Origin: an uncultured Collinsella sp.
GTDB lineage: Bacteria; Actinomycetota; Coriobacteriia; Coriobacteriales; Coriobacteriaceae
DNA length: 7,874 nucleotides
Assembly (NCBI GenBank): GCA_958435545.1
Contig: CAUBGU010000063.1
Span: forward strand, 1-7,874
Direction of reading: 5' to 3'
Under the pieces are notes generated by a model. The model saw nothing but the letters and a program-made list of their open reading frames with translations, did no database searches and had not been told where the DNA came from. Both the position numbers and the translations under genes were made by a program. Positions 1 through 5,291 of the stretch are shown here, in pieces (position 1 is the first letter of the stretch; the number at the start of each line of letters is the position of its first letter).

Positions 1-721
1 AGACGAAGCCGAGCACCATGATGCCCGAGTGGTTGATGGGCGAGAACAGGAACATAATGCCGCGAATGGGGTTGAGCGCGCGCAAGATGGACAGGTTGCC
101 GAGCATGTTGAACAGGCCGGCGCCTGCCAGGAACAGGAACCACAGCGTCATGAGCGGGCCGAAGAGCTTGCCGATTGACGAGGTGCCGGCGCGCTGCATG
201 GCAAACAGACCGCAGATAATGATGATGGTGATGATGATCACATTGGTCTGACCGTCACCCAATAGTGCGTGGCCCCACTCGATGGTACGCAGGCCCTCAA
301 TGGCTGTGGTGACCGTGACCGCGGGGGTGAGGATGCCGTCGGCGAGCAGCGCCGCGCCGCCGATCATGGCGGGGAGAATCAGCCATGGTGCCACCTTGCG
401 CACGAGACTGAACAGGGCGAAGATGCCGCCTTCGTTGTGGTTGTCGGCCTTCATGGCGATTACCACGTACTTGACCGTGGTCACGAGCGTCATGGTCCAG
501 ATGACGAGCGAAAGCGCGCCCAGGATCATGTCCTCGCTGACGGTACCGATGCCGCCGTTGTTGGCGACGATTGATTTCATGGTGTACATGGGGCTCGTGC
601 CGATGTCGCCATAGACGACGCCGAGCGTTACGAGCAGCATGCCAGCGGAGAGGGGGATGGCTCCGTGCCCGCCTTGCCCGTGCTGGTCTTGGAGGTTTGC
701 CTCCAGTTTATTGTGTGCCAC
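1..721 (-). CDS. kup: Kup/KUP-HAK family potassium uptake transporter, N-terminal part
   Basis: This gene imports K+ across the cytoplasmic membrane, probably with protons. About 240 N-terminal residues are visible; the rest lies beyond the left edge (full Kup proteins usually exceed 600 residues). The visible part has the family signature [13 protein letters not shown] near residue 35, followed by hydrophobic helices, a cytosolic [11 protein letters not shown] segment and the [13 protein letters not shown] block that corresponds to the conserved ADGILTPA region. I chose GTG at 721 because AAGGGAG sits 5 nt upstream of it. An in-frame ATG at 739 has no ribosome site. The gene is separated from the upstream DMT gene by a gap containing a perfect palindrome. 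No c-di-AMP riboswitch is evident in its leader, which seems too short for one. The family call is secure; substrate and energetics are from family knowledge. Confidence 0.93.
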   Translation of the reverse strand, partial: MAHNKLEANLQDQHGQGGHGAIPLSAGMLLVTLGVVYGDIGTSPMYTMKSIVANNGGIGTVSEDMILGALSLVIWTMTLVTTVKYVVIAMKADNHNEGGIFALFSLVRKVAPWLILPAMIGGAALLADGILTPAVTVTTAIEGLRTIEWGHALLGDGQTNVIIITIIIICGLFAMQRAGTSSIGKLFGPLMTLWFLFLAGAGLFNMLGNLSILRALNPIRGIMFLFSPINHSGIMVLGFV

Positions 722-776
722 GAGGACTCCCTTAGACATCCGGTTATCTGTCTAGGACAAAAAACTTTATGCCGTC

Positions 777-782
777 TTTATA
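777..782 (-). promoter_or_regulatory. Possible -10 element for kup
   Basis: On the minus strand the sequence reads TATAAA, about 56 nt before the chosen GTG. A GTGCCA hexamer upstream resembles a -35 but the spacer is only 15 nt. Weak assignment from consensus likeness alone. Confidence 0.28.
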
Positions 783-820
783 CATACAAGAGCAGTTTGG
801 CACATCAGGTTATTTTAGAC

Positions 821-844
821 AATAATCCCCAGCTGGGGATTATT
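821..844. terminator. Perfect 24-bp palindrome, probable terminator or operator
   Basis: The arm AATAATCCCCAG is followed at once by its exact reverse complement CTGGGGATTATT. In RNA it could fold as a hairpin with a short loop at CAGCTG, flanked by A/U-rich pairs, which suits a terminator for the DMT gene that ends 35 nt away on the minus strand. There is no clear run of T after it. Because it also lies just upstream of kup, it could instead be the binding site of a dimeric regulator. Confidence 0.5.
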
Positions 845-878
845 TATGTACGTAGGTAGCATTTCAAAACAGGGGCTT

Positions 879-1790
879 TTAAGCACGTGCTGTCTGGGCT
901 ATGCCAGCCTTGGCGCCTGCGCGTTTGCCGGCGAGTTCGCAAAGAATCGCGCCGCCGATGATAAGCGCGGCACCCATCAGACGGACCGGTGTTATGGCTT
1001 CGCCCAAAAGGACGGCGGAGAACACGACCGCCGAAAGCGGCTCGAGGTAGCCGACAACGGCGACGGTCTGCACAGGCAGTTTGGCGACGGCGCTAAAGTA
1101 GAGCAGGCAACCAATGCCGGTGTTGACGACGCCGAGCATGACGACGGCGCGCCAATCGATGCCTGCGGCGACGCCGGCGGACAGGAATGAGGGTGCACCC
1201 TGCGTGATGAGCGTGAGGACCAGCGCGGTCACAAAGGCGGCACTCACCTGGAGCGTGGAGTTCTCGAGGCCTTCGATGTGTGGCGCGCCCTTGCTAGCGA
1301 TGACCATCAGCGCATAGCAAAATGCCGAGGCGATGCCGCAGGCGATACCTGCAATGGGCATATTGCCGCCTAGACCTTGCGCTGCAATGAGAAAAGCACC
1401 GCAAGCAACGGCGATAAAGCCGGCGATTTTGCCGCCGGTCAGCTTTTCGCCAAAGATGAGCGGGGAGAGTGCCATGACAATGATGGGGCCGCAGTAGTAC
1501 AGCAGCGAGGATACGCCGACGCCGATCGTCTGGTAGGCGCGGAACAGAAAAATCCAGCTGGCGCCCAGCGCAGCTCCCGAGAGGAGGAGGGCTGCGGCTT
1601 CGCGGGGGCGAGATGGCGCCTGCAACTTATGGCGTTGGGTGATGGCGAGAATGGTGACAAGCGAGAGTGCGCCCAAAAACGTGCGTAGTAGCACGATATC
1701 CGAGCTCGGCAGCGCGATGGCAGCGGCGATGATGCCGTTGAAGCCAAACAATAGCAATGCTGCTAAGTACGTAAACAGTCCGTTGTTCAT
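879..1790 (-). CDS. EamA/DMT superfamily transporter (ten-helix)
   Basis: This is a membrane carrier of the drug/metabolite transporter superfamily, whose members typically export amino acids, sugars or other small metabolites. The 303-residue product is almost wholly hydrophobic, in two EamA-like halves (roughly residues 5-145 and 155-290), which fits ten helices. Family-like features include LLRTFLGALSLV in the first half and VAVVGYLEPLSAVVFSAVLLGE with PVRLMGAALIIGG in the second, the usual end of an EamA domain. The ATG at 1790 is preceded by AGAGGGGACGGA. The gene is divergent from a LysR regulator, an arrangement common for exporters induced by their substrate, so that regulator probably controls it. 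The substrate cannot be read from the sequence. Confidence 0.92.
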   Translation of the reverse strand: MNNGLFTYLAALLLFGFNGIIAAAIALPSSDIVLLRTFLGALSLVTILAITQRHKLQAPSRPREAAALLLSGAALGASWIFLFRAYQTIGVGVSSLLYYCGPIIVMALSPLIFGEKLTGGKIAGFIAVACGAFLIAAQGLGGNMPIAGIACGIASAFCYALMVIASKGAPHIEGLENSTLQVSAAFVTALVLTLITQGAPSFLSAGVAAGIDWRAVVMLGVVNTGIGCLLYFSAVAKLPVQTVAVVGYLEPLSAVVFSAVLLGEAITPVRLMGAALIIGGAILCELAGKRAGAKAGIAQTARA

Positions 1791-1818
1791 GCGCTTCCGT
1801 CCCCTCTATATCCGAACA

Positions 1819-1837
1819 AGTTCACTATGGGTGAACT
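1819..1837. promoter_or_regulatory. LysR-type operator dyad (T-N11-A)
   Basis: AGTTCAC and its exact reverse complement GTGAACT flank a 5-nt centre (TATGG). T1822 and A1834 satisfy the T-N11-A rule for LysR-family binding sites. The dyad lies between the divergent DMT and lysR genes, about 30 bp before the start of the DMT coding region and just upstream of the lysR -10 box, where it could control both. Binding is inferred. Confidence 0.65.
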
Positions 1838-1857
1838 GGCTTTAGAAGAAAAGCGAA

Positions 1858-1863
1858 TATAAT
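1858..1863 (+). promoter_or_regulatory. -10 element of the lysR gene
   Basis: A perfect TATAAT, 45 nt before the GTG start of the regulator. No good -35 hexamer is found at the usual spacing; that region is overlapped by the GTTCAC/GTGAAC dyad, as expected for a promoter repressed or activated by the bound regulator. Confidence 0.6.
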
Positions 1864-1908
1864 GCATAGTTAACATGACAAAAACTCATGCATAGGTGGA
1901 GGCGCCTC

Positions 1909-2766
1909 GTGGAAACGAATATTCAAAAGATGCAGGTGCTGCTGGAGACGGTGCGCGCCGGAAGCTTTACGCGTGCTGCCGAGCGGCTGAGCTATTCGCA
2001 GTCGGGCGTGAGCCGTATGGTGGCCGATCTTGAGGCCGATTGGGGCTTTAAGGTGCTCGACCGCAGTCGCGAGGGCGTAGTGCTTTCTGCCGACGGGCGG
2101 CAGGTCATGCCGGCTGTCGAGGCGCTCTGTGAGGAATTCACTCGCTTGCAGCGACGGGTGGATGAGATGCGCGGGCTCATGCGCGGCAAAATCTGCATCG
2201 GTACGTTTTCGAGTGTGGCGACCCACGTGCTGCCGCCAGTGATTGCGCGCTTTCGCGCCGATCACCCGGACGTCGATTACGAGTTGCTGATGGGCGATTA
2301 CTCAGAGATTGAACAATGGGTGTCAGAGGGCCGCTGCGATCTGGGCTTTATCCCGCATGAGCCCCGAGAAAACGGCATGGCATCGCGGCCTTTGGTGCGC
2401 GACGAGTTGATGGCGGTAGTGCCGACAGGCTCTTTGCTTGCCACGGCGGAGGCCGTCTCTCTTTCCGATTTGGCTAACGAGCAGTTTATTCTGCTAGAAC
2501 GCGGCACCGATGACGAGATTACGCCGCTGTTTCGCCGCGCGGGCCTGGCGGTGCGCTCTAAGCTGTCGACTTGGGATGACTATGCGATTATGGCTATGGT
2601 CGAGGACGGCTTGGGCGTGAGCATTCTTCCCGCGCTCATCTTGCGCCGCTGTCAGTTCGATGTTGCCGTGCGACCACTCGAGGGACATCCCCATCGGCAG
2701 ATCAATGCGATATATCGCACGGCTGACGTTTCGCTTGCCGCCGCTCGATTCCTTGAATACCTCTAA
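1909..2766 (+). CDS. LysR-family transcriptional regulator
   Basis: The 285-residue product is a DNA-binding regulator that responds to a small-molecule co-inducer. Residues 1-60 form the LysR winged HTH (QKMQVLLETVRAGSFTRAAERLSYSQSGVSRMVADLE), followed by a linker helix. From about residue 85 comes the periplasmic-binding-protein-like effector domain, beginning GKICIGTFSSVATHVLPPVIARFRADHPDV, and a typical second-lobe stretch DDYAIMAMVEDGLGVSILPAL. Length is normal for the family. I chose GTG at 1909 because GGAGG lies 6 nt upstream; the in-frame ATG at 1888 has no ribosome site and would add seven unrelated residues. It is transcribed away from the DMT transporter, the likely target. The ligand is unknown. 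Confidence 0.95.
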   Translation: METNIQKMQVLLETVRAGSFTRAAERLSYSQSGVSRMVADLEADWGFKVLDRSREGVVLSADGRQVMPAVEALCEEFTRLQRRVDEMRGLMRGKICIGTFSSVATHVLPPVIARFRADHPDVDYELLMGDYSEIEQWVSEGRCDLGFIPHEPRENGMASRPLVRDELMAVVPTGSLLATAEAVSLSDLANEQFILLERGTDDEITPLFRRAGLAVRSKLSTWDDYAIMAMVEDGLGVSILPALILRRCQFDVAVRPLEGHPHRQINAIYRTADVSLAAARFLEYL

Positions 2767-2778
2767 ACGTGTGCACGT
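2767..2778. repeat. Short dyad ACGTG-TG-CACGT after the lysR stop
   Basis: A 12-bp inverted repeat with 5-bp arms starts immediately after the TAA of the lysR gene. A near-copy, ATGTG-TG-CACAT, begins at the stop codon of the MFS gene (6707-6718). It is too short to be a good terminator by itself. Confidence 0.35.
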
Positions 2779-2826
2779 CATTGTCCGCTTTGGGCAAAAC
2801 TCGGAGTTCCGTACGTTTTCTTATGA

Positions 2827-2907
2827 AATTGAACTTTCGAATGAGGTACGGCGCTATACTGCTTGCTAAATTGAACCTTGGTTCAATTCGTGTTCTATAA
2901 ATTGAAC
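2827..2907. promoter_or_regulatory. Four-copy AATTGAAC operator array upstream of the HTH-aminotransferase gene
   Basis: The octamer AATTGAAC occurs on the plus strand at 2827-2834, 2869-2876 and 2900-2907, and inverted (GTTCAATT) at 2881-2888. The second and third copies form a perfect dyad with 9-bp arms, AATTGAACC and GGTTCAATT, around TT (2869-2888). The direct copies are 42 and 31 bp apart, close to four and three helical turns, so they face the same side of the DNA. They flank a -10-like box at 2855-2860. The obvious candidate ligand is the XRE domain of the gene just downstream (autoregulation); that is inference. Confidence 0.7.
2855..2860 (+). promoter_or_regulatory. -10 element of the HTH-aminotransferase gene
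   Basis: TATACT, with a TTGAAC hexamer 20 nt upstream that is part of the first AATTGAAC copy. The spacing is longer than the usual 17, so the -35 is uncertain. The predicted transcript start would fall at the edge of the central operator dyad. Confidence 0.5.
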
Positions 2908-2928
2908 TTTGCCAGCAAGGAGGTTCCT

Positions 2929-4449
2929 GTGGCCCAAGAGACGTTTTGCGATCGCCTGCGACAGACTATGTCCAATCGCGACGTTCGCCAATCGGACGTA
3001 ATCCGCGCATCGGAGATGCTCGGCAAAAAACTCGGCAAGAGTCAGATGAGCCAATATGTGAGCGGCAAGACGATCCCGCGGCGCGATGTGGCTGAGCTGC
3101 TCGCCCGTATTTTGGAGGTCGATGTTACCTGGCTGCTCGCCGGCGACGCCGATCAAGGCGAGGCATCATCACCCCGCAACGATTCCAAGCCCGAACCCCA
3201 TCCCTCAGCTCAAATTGCAAGGAGCACCACCATGCGTACTTTTTCTAAATCCACCAAACTCGACAACGTCCTGTATGACGTGCGCGGTCCCGTCGTCGAC
3301 GAGGCCGCCCGTATGGAGGACGAGGGCGAGCGCATCCTCAAGCTCAATATCGGCAACCCGGCGCCCTTCGGTTTCCGCACGCCCGACGAGGTCATTAAGG
3401 ACATGCGCCAGCAGCTGCCCGACTGCGAAGGCTATTCCAACTCGCGTGGCCTGTTCTCCGCGCGCAAGGCGATCATGCAGTATTCGCAGATCAAGGGCCT
3501 GTCCAACGTTCAGATGGAGCATATCTACACGGGCAACGGTGTGTCCGAGCTCATTCAGCTTTCGATGAACGCGCTGCTCGACAACGGCGACGAGATTCTG
3601 ATCCCCAGCCCCGACTATCCGCTCTGGACGGCGTGCGCAACCCTTGCCGGCGGTCATCCCGTACATTATCTGTGCGATGAGCAGGCGGATTGGTATCCCG
3701 ACTTGGAGGATATGGAGTCCAAGATTACGAGCGCGACCAAAGCCCTCGTCATCATCAACCCCAACAACCCTACGGGTTCCGTCTATCCGCGCGAGGTGCT
3801 CGAGGGCATCGTCGAGATTGCACGCAGGCATCAGCTGATGATCTTTGCCGATGAGATCTACGACCGCCTGTGCATGGACGGCTACGAGCACGTCTCGATT
3901 GCCTCGCTCGCCCCCGACCTGCCCTGCGTCACCTTTAGCGGCCTTTCCAAGTCGCACATGATCGCGGGCTATCGTATTGGCTGGATGGTGCTTTCGGGCA
4001 ACCAGCGCTGCATGAGCGACTTCATCATGGGCGTCAACATGCTCTCTAACATGCGCCTGTGCTCCAACGTGCCGGCCCAGTCGATCGTCCAGACGGCACT
4101 CGGTGGCCATCAGTCCGTCAACGACTACATCCGTCCCGGCGGCCGTGTCTACGAGCAGCGCAACTTTGTGTATGAGGCGCTCAACAAGATCGACGGCATC
4201 TCGGTGGTTAAGCCGCGTGCGGCGTTCTACATCTTCCCCAAGATGGATGTTAAAAAGTTCAACATCACCGATGACGAGCAGTTCGCCCTTGACCTGCTGC
4301 ACGAGAAGAAGATCCTGATCACGCGCGGCGGCGGCTTTAACTGGGCCGAGCCTGATCACTTCCGCATCGTGTACCTGCCGCGCATGGAAGTACTCAAAGA
4401 GTCCCTTGAAGACCTCGCCGACTTCTTTGACCATTACCGTCAGGCGTAA
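2929..4449 (+). CDS. alaA: Bifunctional XRE-type HTH / AlaA-like alanine aminotransferase fusion
   Basis: The 506-residue product joins a DNA-binding domain to a PLP enzyme. Residues 5-70 are a Cro/XRE-like HTH (RQSDVIRASEMLG, KSQMSQYVSGKTIPRRDVAELLARILEVDVTWLL). Residues 77-101 are a Ser/Pro-rich linker. Residues 102-506 (405 residues) closely match E. coli AlaA in sequence and length, as recalled: LKLNIGNPAPFGF, YTGNGVSELI, PSPDYPLWTA, VIINPNNPTGSVY, FADEIYDRL, the PLP-binding lysine in TFSGLSKSHMIAGYRIGW (Lys341, or 240 in the enzyme part) and the carboxylate-binding arginine in DHFRIVYLP (Arg479). AlaA interconverts pyruvate and alanine using glutamate/2-oxoglutarate. The start is GTG 2929, with AAGGAGG 5 nt upstream. 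This architecture is known in actinobacteria as a bifunctional HTH-domain/aminotransferase. An internal ribosome site and ATG at 3232 could give the enzyme alone. The upstream AATTGAAC array suggests autoregulation. Confidence 0.93.
   Translation: MAQETFCDRLRQTMSNRDVRQSDVIRASEMLGKKLGKSQMSQYVSGKTIPRRDVAELLARILEVDVTWLLAGDADQGEASSPRNDSKPEPHPSAQIARSTTMRTFSKSTKLDNVLYDVRGPVVDEAARMEDEGERILKLNIGNPAPFGFRTPDEVIKDMRQQLPDCEGYSNSRGLFSARKAIMQYSQIKGLSNVQMEHIYTGNGVSELIQLSMNALLDNGDEILIPSPDYPLWTACATLAGGHPVHYLCDEQADWYPDLEDMESKITSATKALVIINPNNPTGSVYPREVLEGIVEIARRHQLMIFADEIYDRLCMDGYEHVSIASLAPDLPCVTFSGLSKSHMIAGYRIGWMVLSGNQRCMSDFIMGVNMLSNMRLCSNVPAQSIVQTALGGHQSVNDYIRPGGRVYEQRNFVYEALNKIDGISVVKPRAAFYIFPKMDVKKFNITDDEQFALDLLHEKKILITRGGGFNWAEPDHFRIVYLPRMEVLKESLEDLADFFDHYRQA
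3219..3234 (+). promoter_or_regulatory. Internal ribosome site and ATG at the HTH/aminotransferase boundary
   Basis: Within the linker-coding part of the fusion gene, AAGGAG (3219-3224) is followed after 7 nt by ATG (3232-3234), in frame. Translation from here would give MRTFSKSTKLDNV and a 405-residue protein, the length of stand-alone AlaA. The position and spacing are those of a genuine start, so two products from one gene are plausible. It could also be a relic of two adjacent genes that fused. Confidence 0.5.
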
Positions 4450-4455
4450 CTAGTT

Positions 4456-4564
4456 CCGCCGTTCTACCGAACGGCGGACCGCTTGACGCTGCGCGAGCCG
4501 CATTCACACCAATCTGACGTTCAACTTCAAGGGCGCGACCAGAAGGTCAGCGCCCTTTCGTTTC
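4456..4564 (+). ncRNA. Two-hairpin 3' element, copy A (after the HTH-aminotransferase gene)
   Basis: Starting 6 nt after the stop codon: hairpin 1 has the arm CCGCCGTTC, loop TACC and arm GAACGGCGG (4456-4477). Conserved blocks follow: GCTTGACGCTGC (4481-4492), AATCTG (4511-4516) and TTCAACTTC (4520-4528). Hairpin 2 (4529-4557) pairs AAGGGCGC with GCGCCCTT around an inner GACC-AGAA-GGTC tip with one bulged A, and a T-rich tail follows. Copy B occurs at 7777-7874 with different stem sequences but the same loop, blocks and spacing. Transcript termination is the simplest role for hairpin 2. The conserved middle suggests an additional function, such as a released 3' RNA or protein binding. I do not recognise it as a known family. 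Confidence 0.7.
4529..4564 (+). terminator. Intrinsic terminator of the HTH-aminotransferase gene
   Basis: A strong hairpin with 8 outer and 4 inner base pairs, one bulged A and an AGAA loop, followed by TTTCGTTTC. It is the second hairpin of the conserved 3' element. Confidence 0.65.
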
Positions 4565-4675
4565 ACGCCACCTTGGTGCAAATGCGGCTCGCTCGCTGTC
4601 GTGTGCTCAGCCTGCGTCGTTACCATGGTCCATTAGGGACGGAGGAAAACAGATCATTTTCCTTGACTCGCGGAA
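4565..4675. other. Intergenic gap between convergent genes, with a weak AT-rich hairpin
   Basis: The gap holds no open reading frame I can support. On either strand AGGAAAA (4643-4649) can pair with TTTTCCT (4657-4663) around a 7-nt loop. On the minus strand this lies just beyond the end of the deformylase gene and could end its transcript, although the stem is A/T-rich. The block starting TTAGGGACGGAGG just before it (4633-4645) is unexplained. Confidence 0.35.
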
Positions 4676-5086
4676 CTAGATTACGATTCCGCAGCAATGG
4701 TCGATTTCGTGCTGGATGATCTCGGCGGTGTAGCCCGAGAAGTTTTTGATGCGGTGGACGAAGTTCTCGTCCAAATACTCCACCTTAATGCGGCGATAGC
4801 GGGTACAGGGACGCTCGCCGATCAGCGAGAGACATCCTTCGCTCGTCTGATAGGCATTGACCTGCTCAAGAATTTGAGGGTTGTACATCAGGAGTGTCCT
4901 GTTGCCGTCCTTTACGCAGATGATGCGTTTGCGCACGCCAATCATGTTGGCGGCGAGGCCCACGCACTCGCGCTCGTGCTCGTGGAGTGTATCCAGGAGG
5001 TCCTGCCCGGTCGCGGCATCGTCGGGTCCCGCGTCTTCGGAAGGCAGGCGCAAAAAGAACTCGGATTTCATGATGGGCTTAATCAT
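4676..5086 (-). CDS. def: Peptide deformylase-like protein (short form)
   Basis: Peptide deformylase removes the formyl group from the N-terminal methionine of new proteins, using a metal ion. The 136-residue product has motif 2, EGCLS, whose Cys is a metal ligand, and motif 3, QHEIDHCCG, with two His ligands and the catalytic Glu, near the C-terminus. Motif 1 reads GLAANMIG instead of the classical GLAAPQIG form, so the glutamine that stabilises the reaction intermediate in well-studied enzymes is replaced by methionine. The protein ends soon after motif 3, as in compact clostridial-type deformylases. I chose ATG 5086 because AGGAG lies 6 nt upstream; a longer reading frame reaching 5302 lacks a ribosome site. 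It converges on the HTH-aminotransferase gene and is divergent from the MFS gene. It may be an active variant or a second, specialised deformylase. Confidence 0.88.
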   Translation of the reverse strand: MIKPIMKSEFFLRLPSEDAGPDDAATGQDLLDTLHEHERECVGLAANMIGVRKRIICVKDGNRTLLMYNPQILEQVNAYQTSEGCLSLIGERPCTRYRRIKVEYLDENFVHRIKNFSGYTAEIIQHEIDHCCGIVI

Positions 5087-5124
5087 GGCGGGCTCCTCAT
5101 GTCTTATGCTTTCGTGGACTTTTA

Positions 5125-5130
5125 ATAATA
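5125..5130 (-). promoter_or_regulatory. Possible -10 element of the deformylase gene
   Basis: TATTAT on the minus strand, about 39 nt before the ATG. No convincing -35 is seen 16-18 nt upstream. Consensus likeness only. Confidence 0.35.
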
Positions 5131-5158
5131 GCGCGGAAGGAAAGCTGCGCGTCCGCGT

Positions 5159-5164
5159 TACAAT
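5159..5164 (+). promoter_or_regulatory. Possible -10 element of the MFS gene
   Basis: TACAAT on the plus strand. Transcription starting some 7 nt later would produce a leader of about 120 nt containing all three hairpins described at 5186-5283. No clear -35 is seen. Confidence 0.35.
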
Positions 5165-5185
5165 CTTTCGACGTTGGACCATGTT

Positions 5186-5283
5186 GCCAGACTCGTCGTG
5201 TACGGCGTCTGGCGTAAGTCTAGGGCTCATTTTTCGCCCTGGACTGTTCCTCTGGGGCGATGCGACTGTCGTTCCAAGAGGAA
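5186..5283 (+). promoter_or_regulatory. Structured 5' leader of the MFS exporter (three consecutive hairpins)
   Basis: Hairpin 1 pairs GCCAGAC (5186-5192) with GTCTGGC (5207-5213), with an inner CGT/ACG. Hairpin 2 pairs AGTCTAGGGC (5217-5226) with GCCCTGGACT (5236-5245), 10 pairs including one U-G. Hairpin 3 pairs TTCCTCT (5247-5253) with AGAGGAA (5277-5283), which overlaps the purine-rich ribosome site before ATG 5292. No T-run follows any of them, so control at translation is likelier than attenuation. It could be a ligand- or translation-sensing leader, but I recognise no known riboswitch class. Confidence 0.5.
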
Positions 5284-5291
5284 GGAAATGC

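Noticed and set aside
269..614. Plus-strand open frames opposite kup
   Set aside because: They are shadows of the transporter, whose minus-strand translation carries clear family motifs.
722..739. ATG at 739 as the kup start
   Set aside because: It lacks a ribosome site, whereas GTG 721 has AAGGGAG at ideal distance.
2308..2314. ATTGAAC inside the lysR coding region as a further operator copy
   Set aside because: It is shorter than the full octamer, isolated and lies in coding sequence; likely chance.
3205..4434. Minus-strand open frame of 409 codons opposite the aminotransferase gene
   Set aside because: It is a GC-rich shadow frame with no family motifs; the plus strand encodes all AlaA catalytic motifs.
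5186..5245. Guanidine-II (mini-ykkC) riboswitch ahead of the MFS gene
   Set aside because: An ACGG occurs in the first hairpin loop region, but the second hairpin loop lacks ACGR, so the two-loop signature is absent.
4881..5291. N-terminal extension of the MFS protein from earlier in-frame starts, including ATG 5181
   Set aside because: No ribosome site precedes those starts, the extension opposes the deformylase gene, and homology begins after ATG 5292, which has a good ribosome site.
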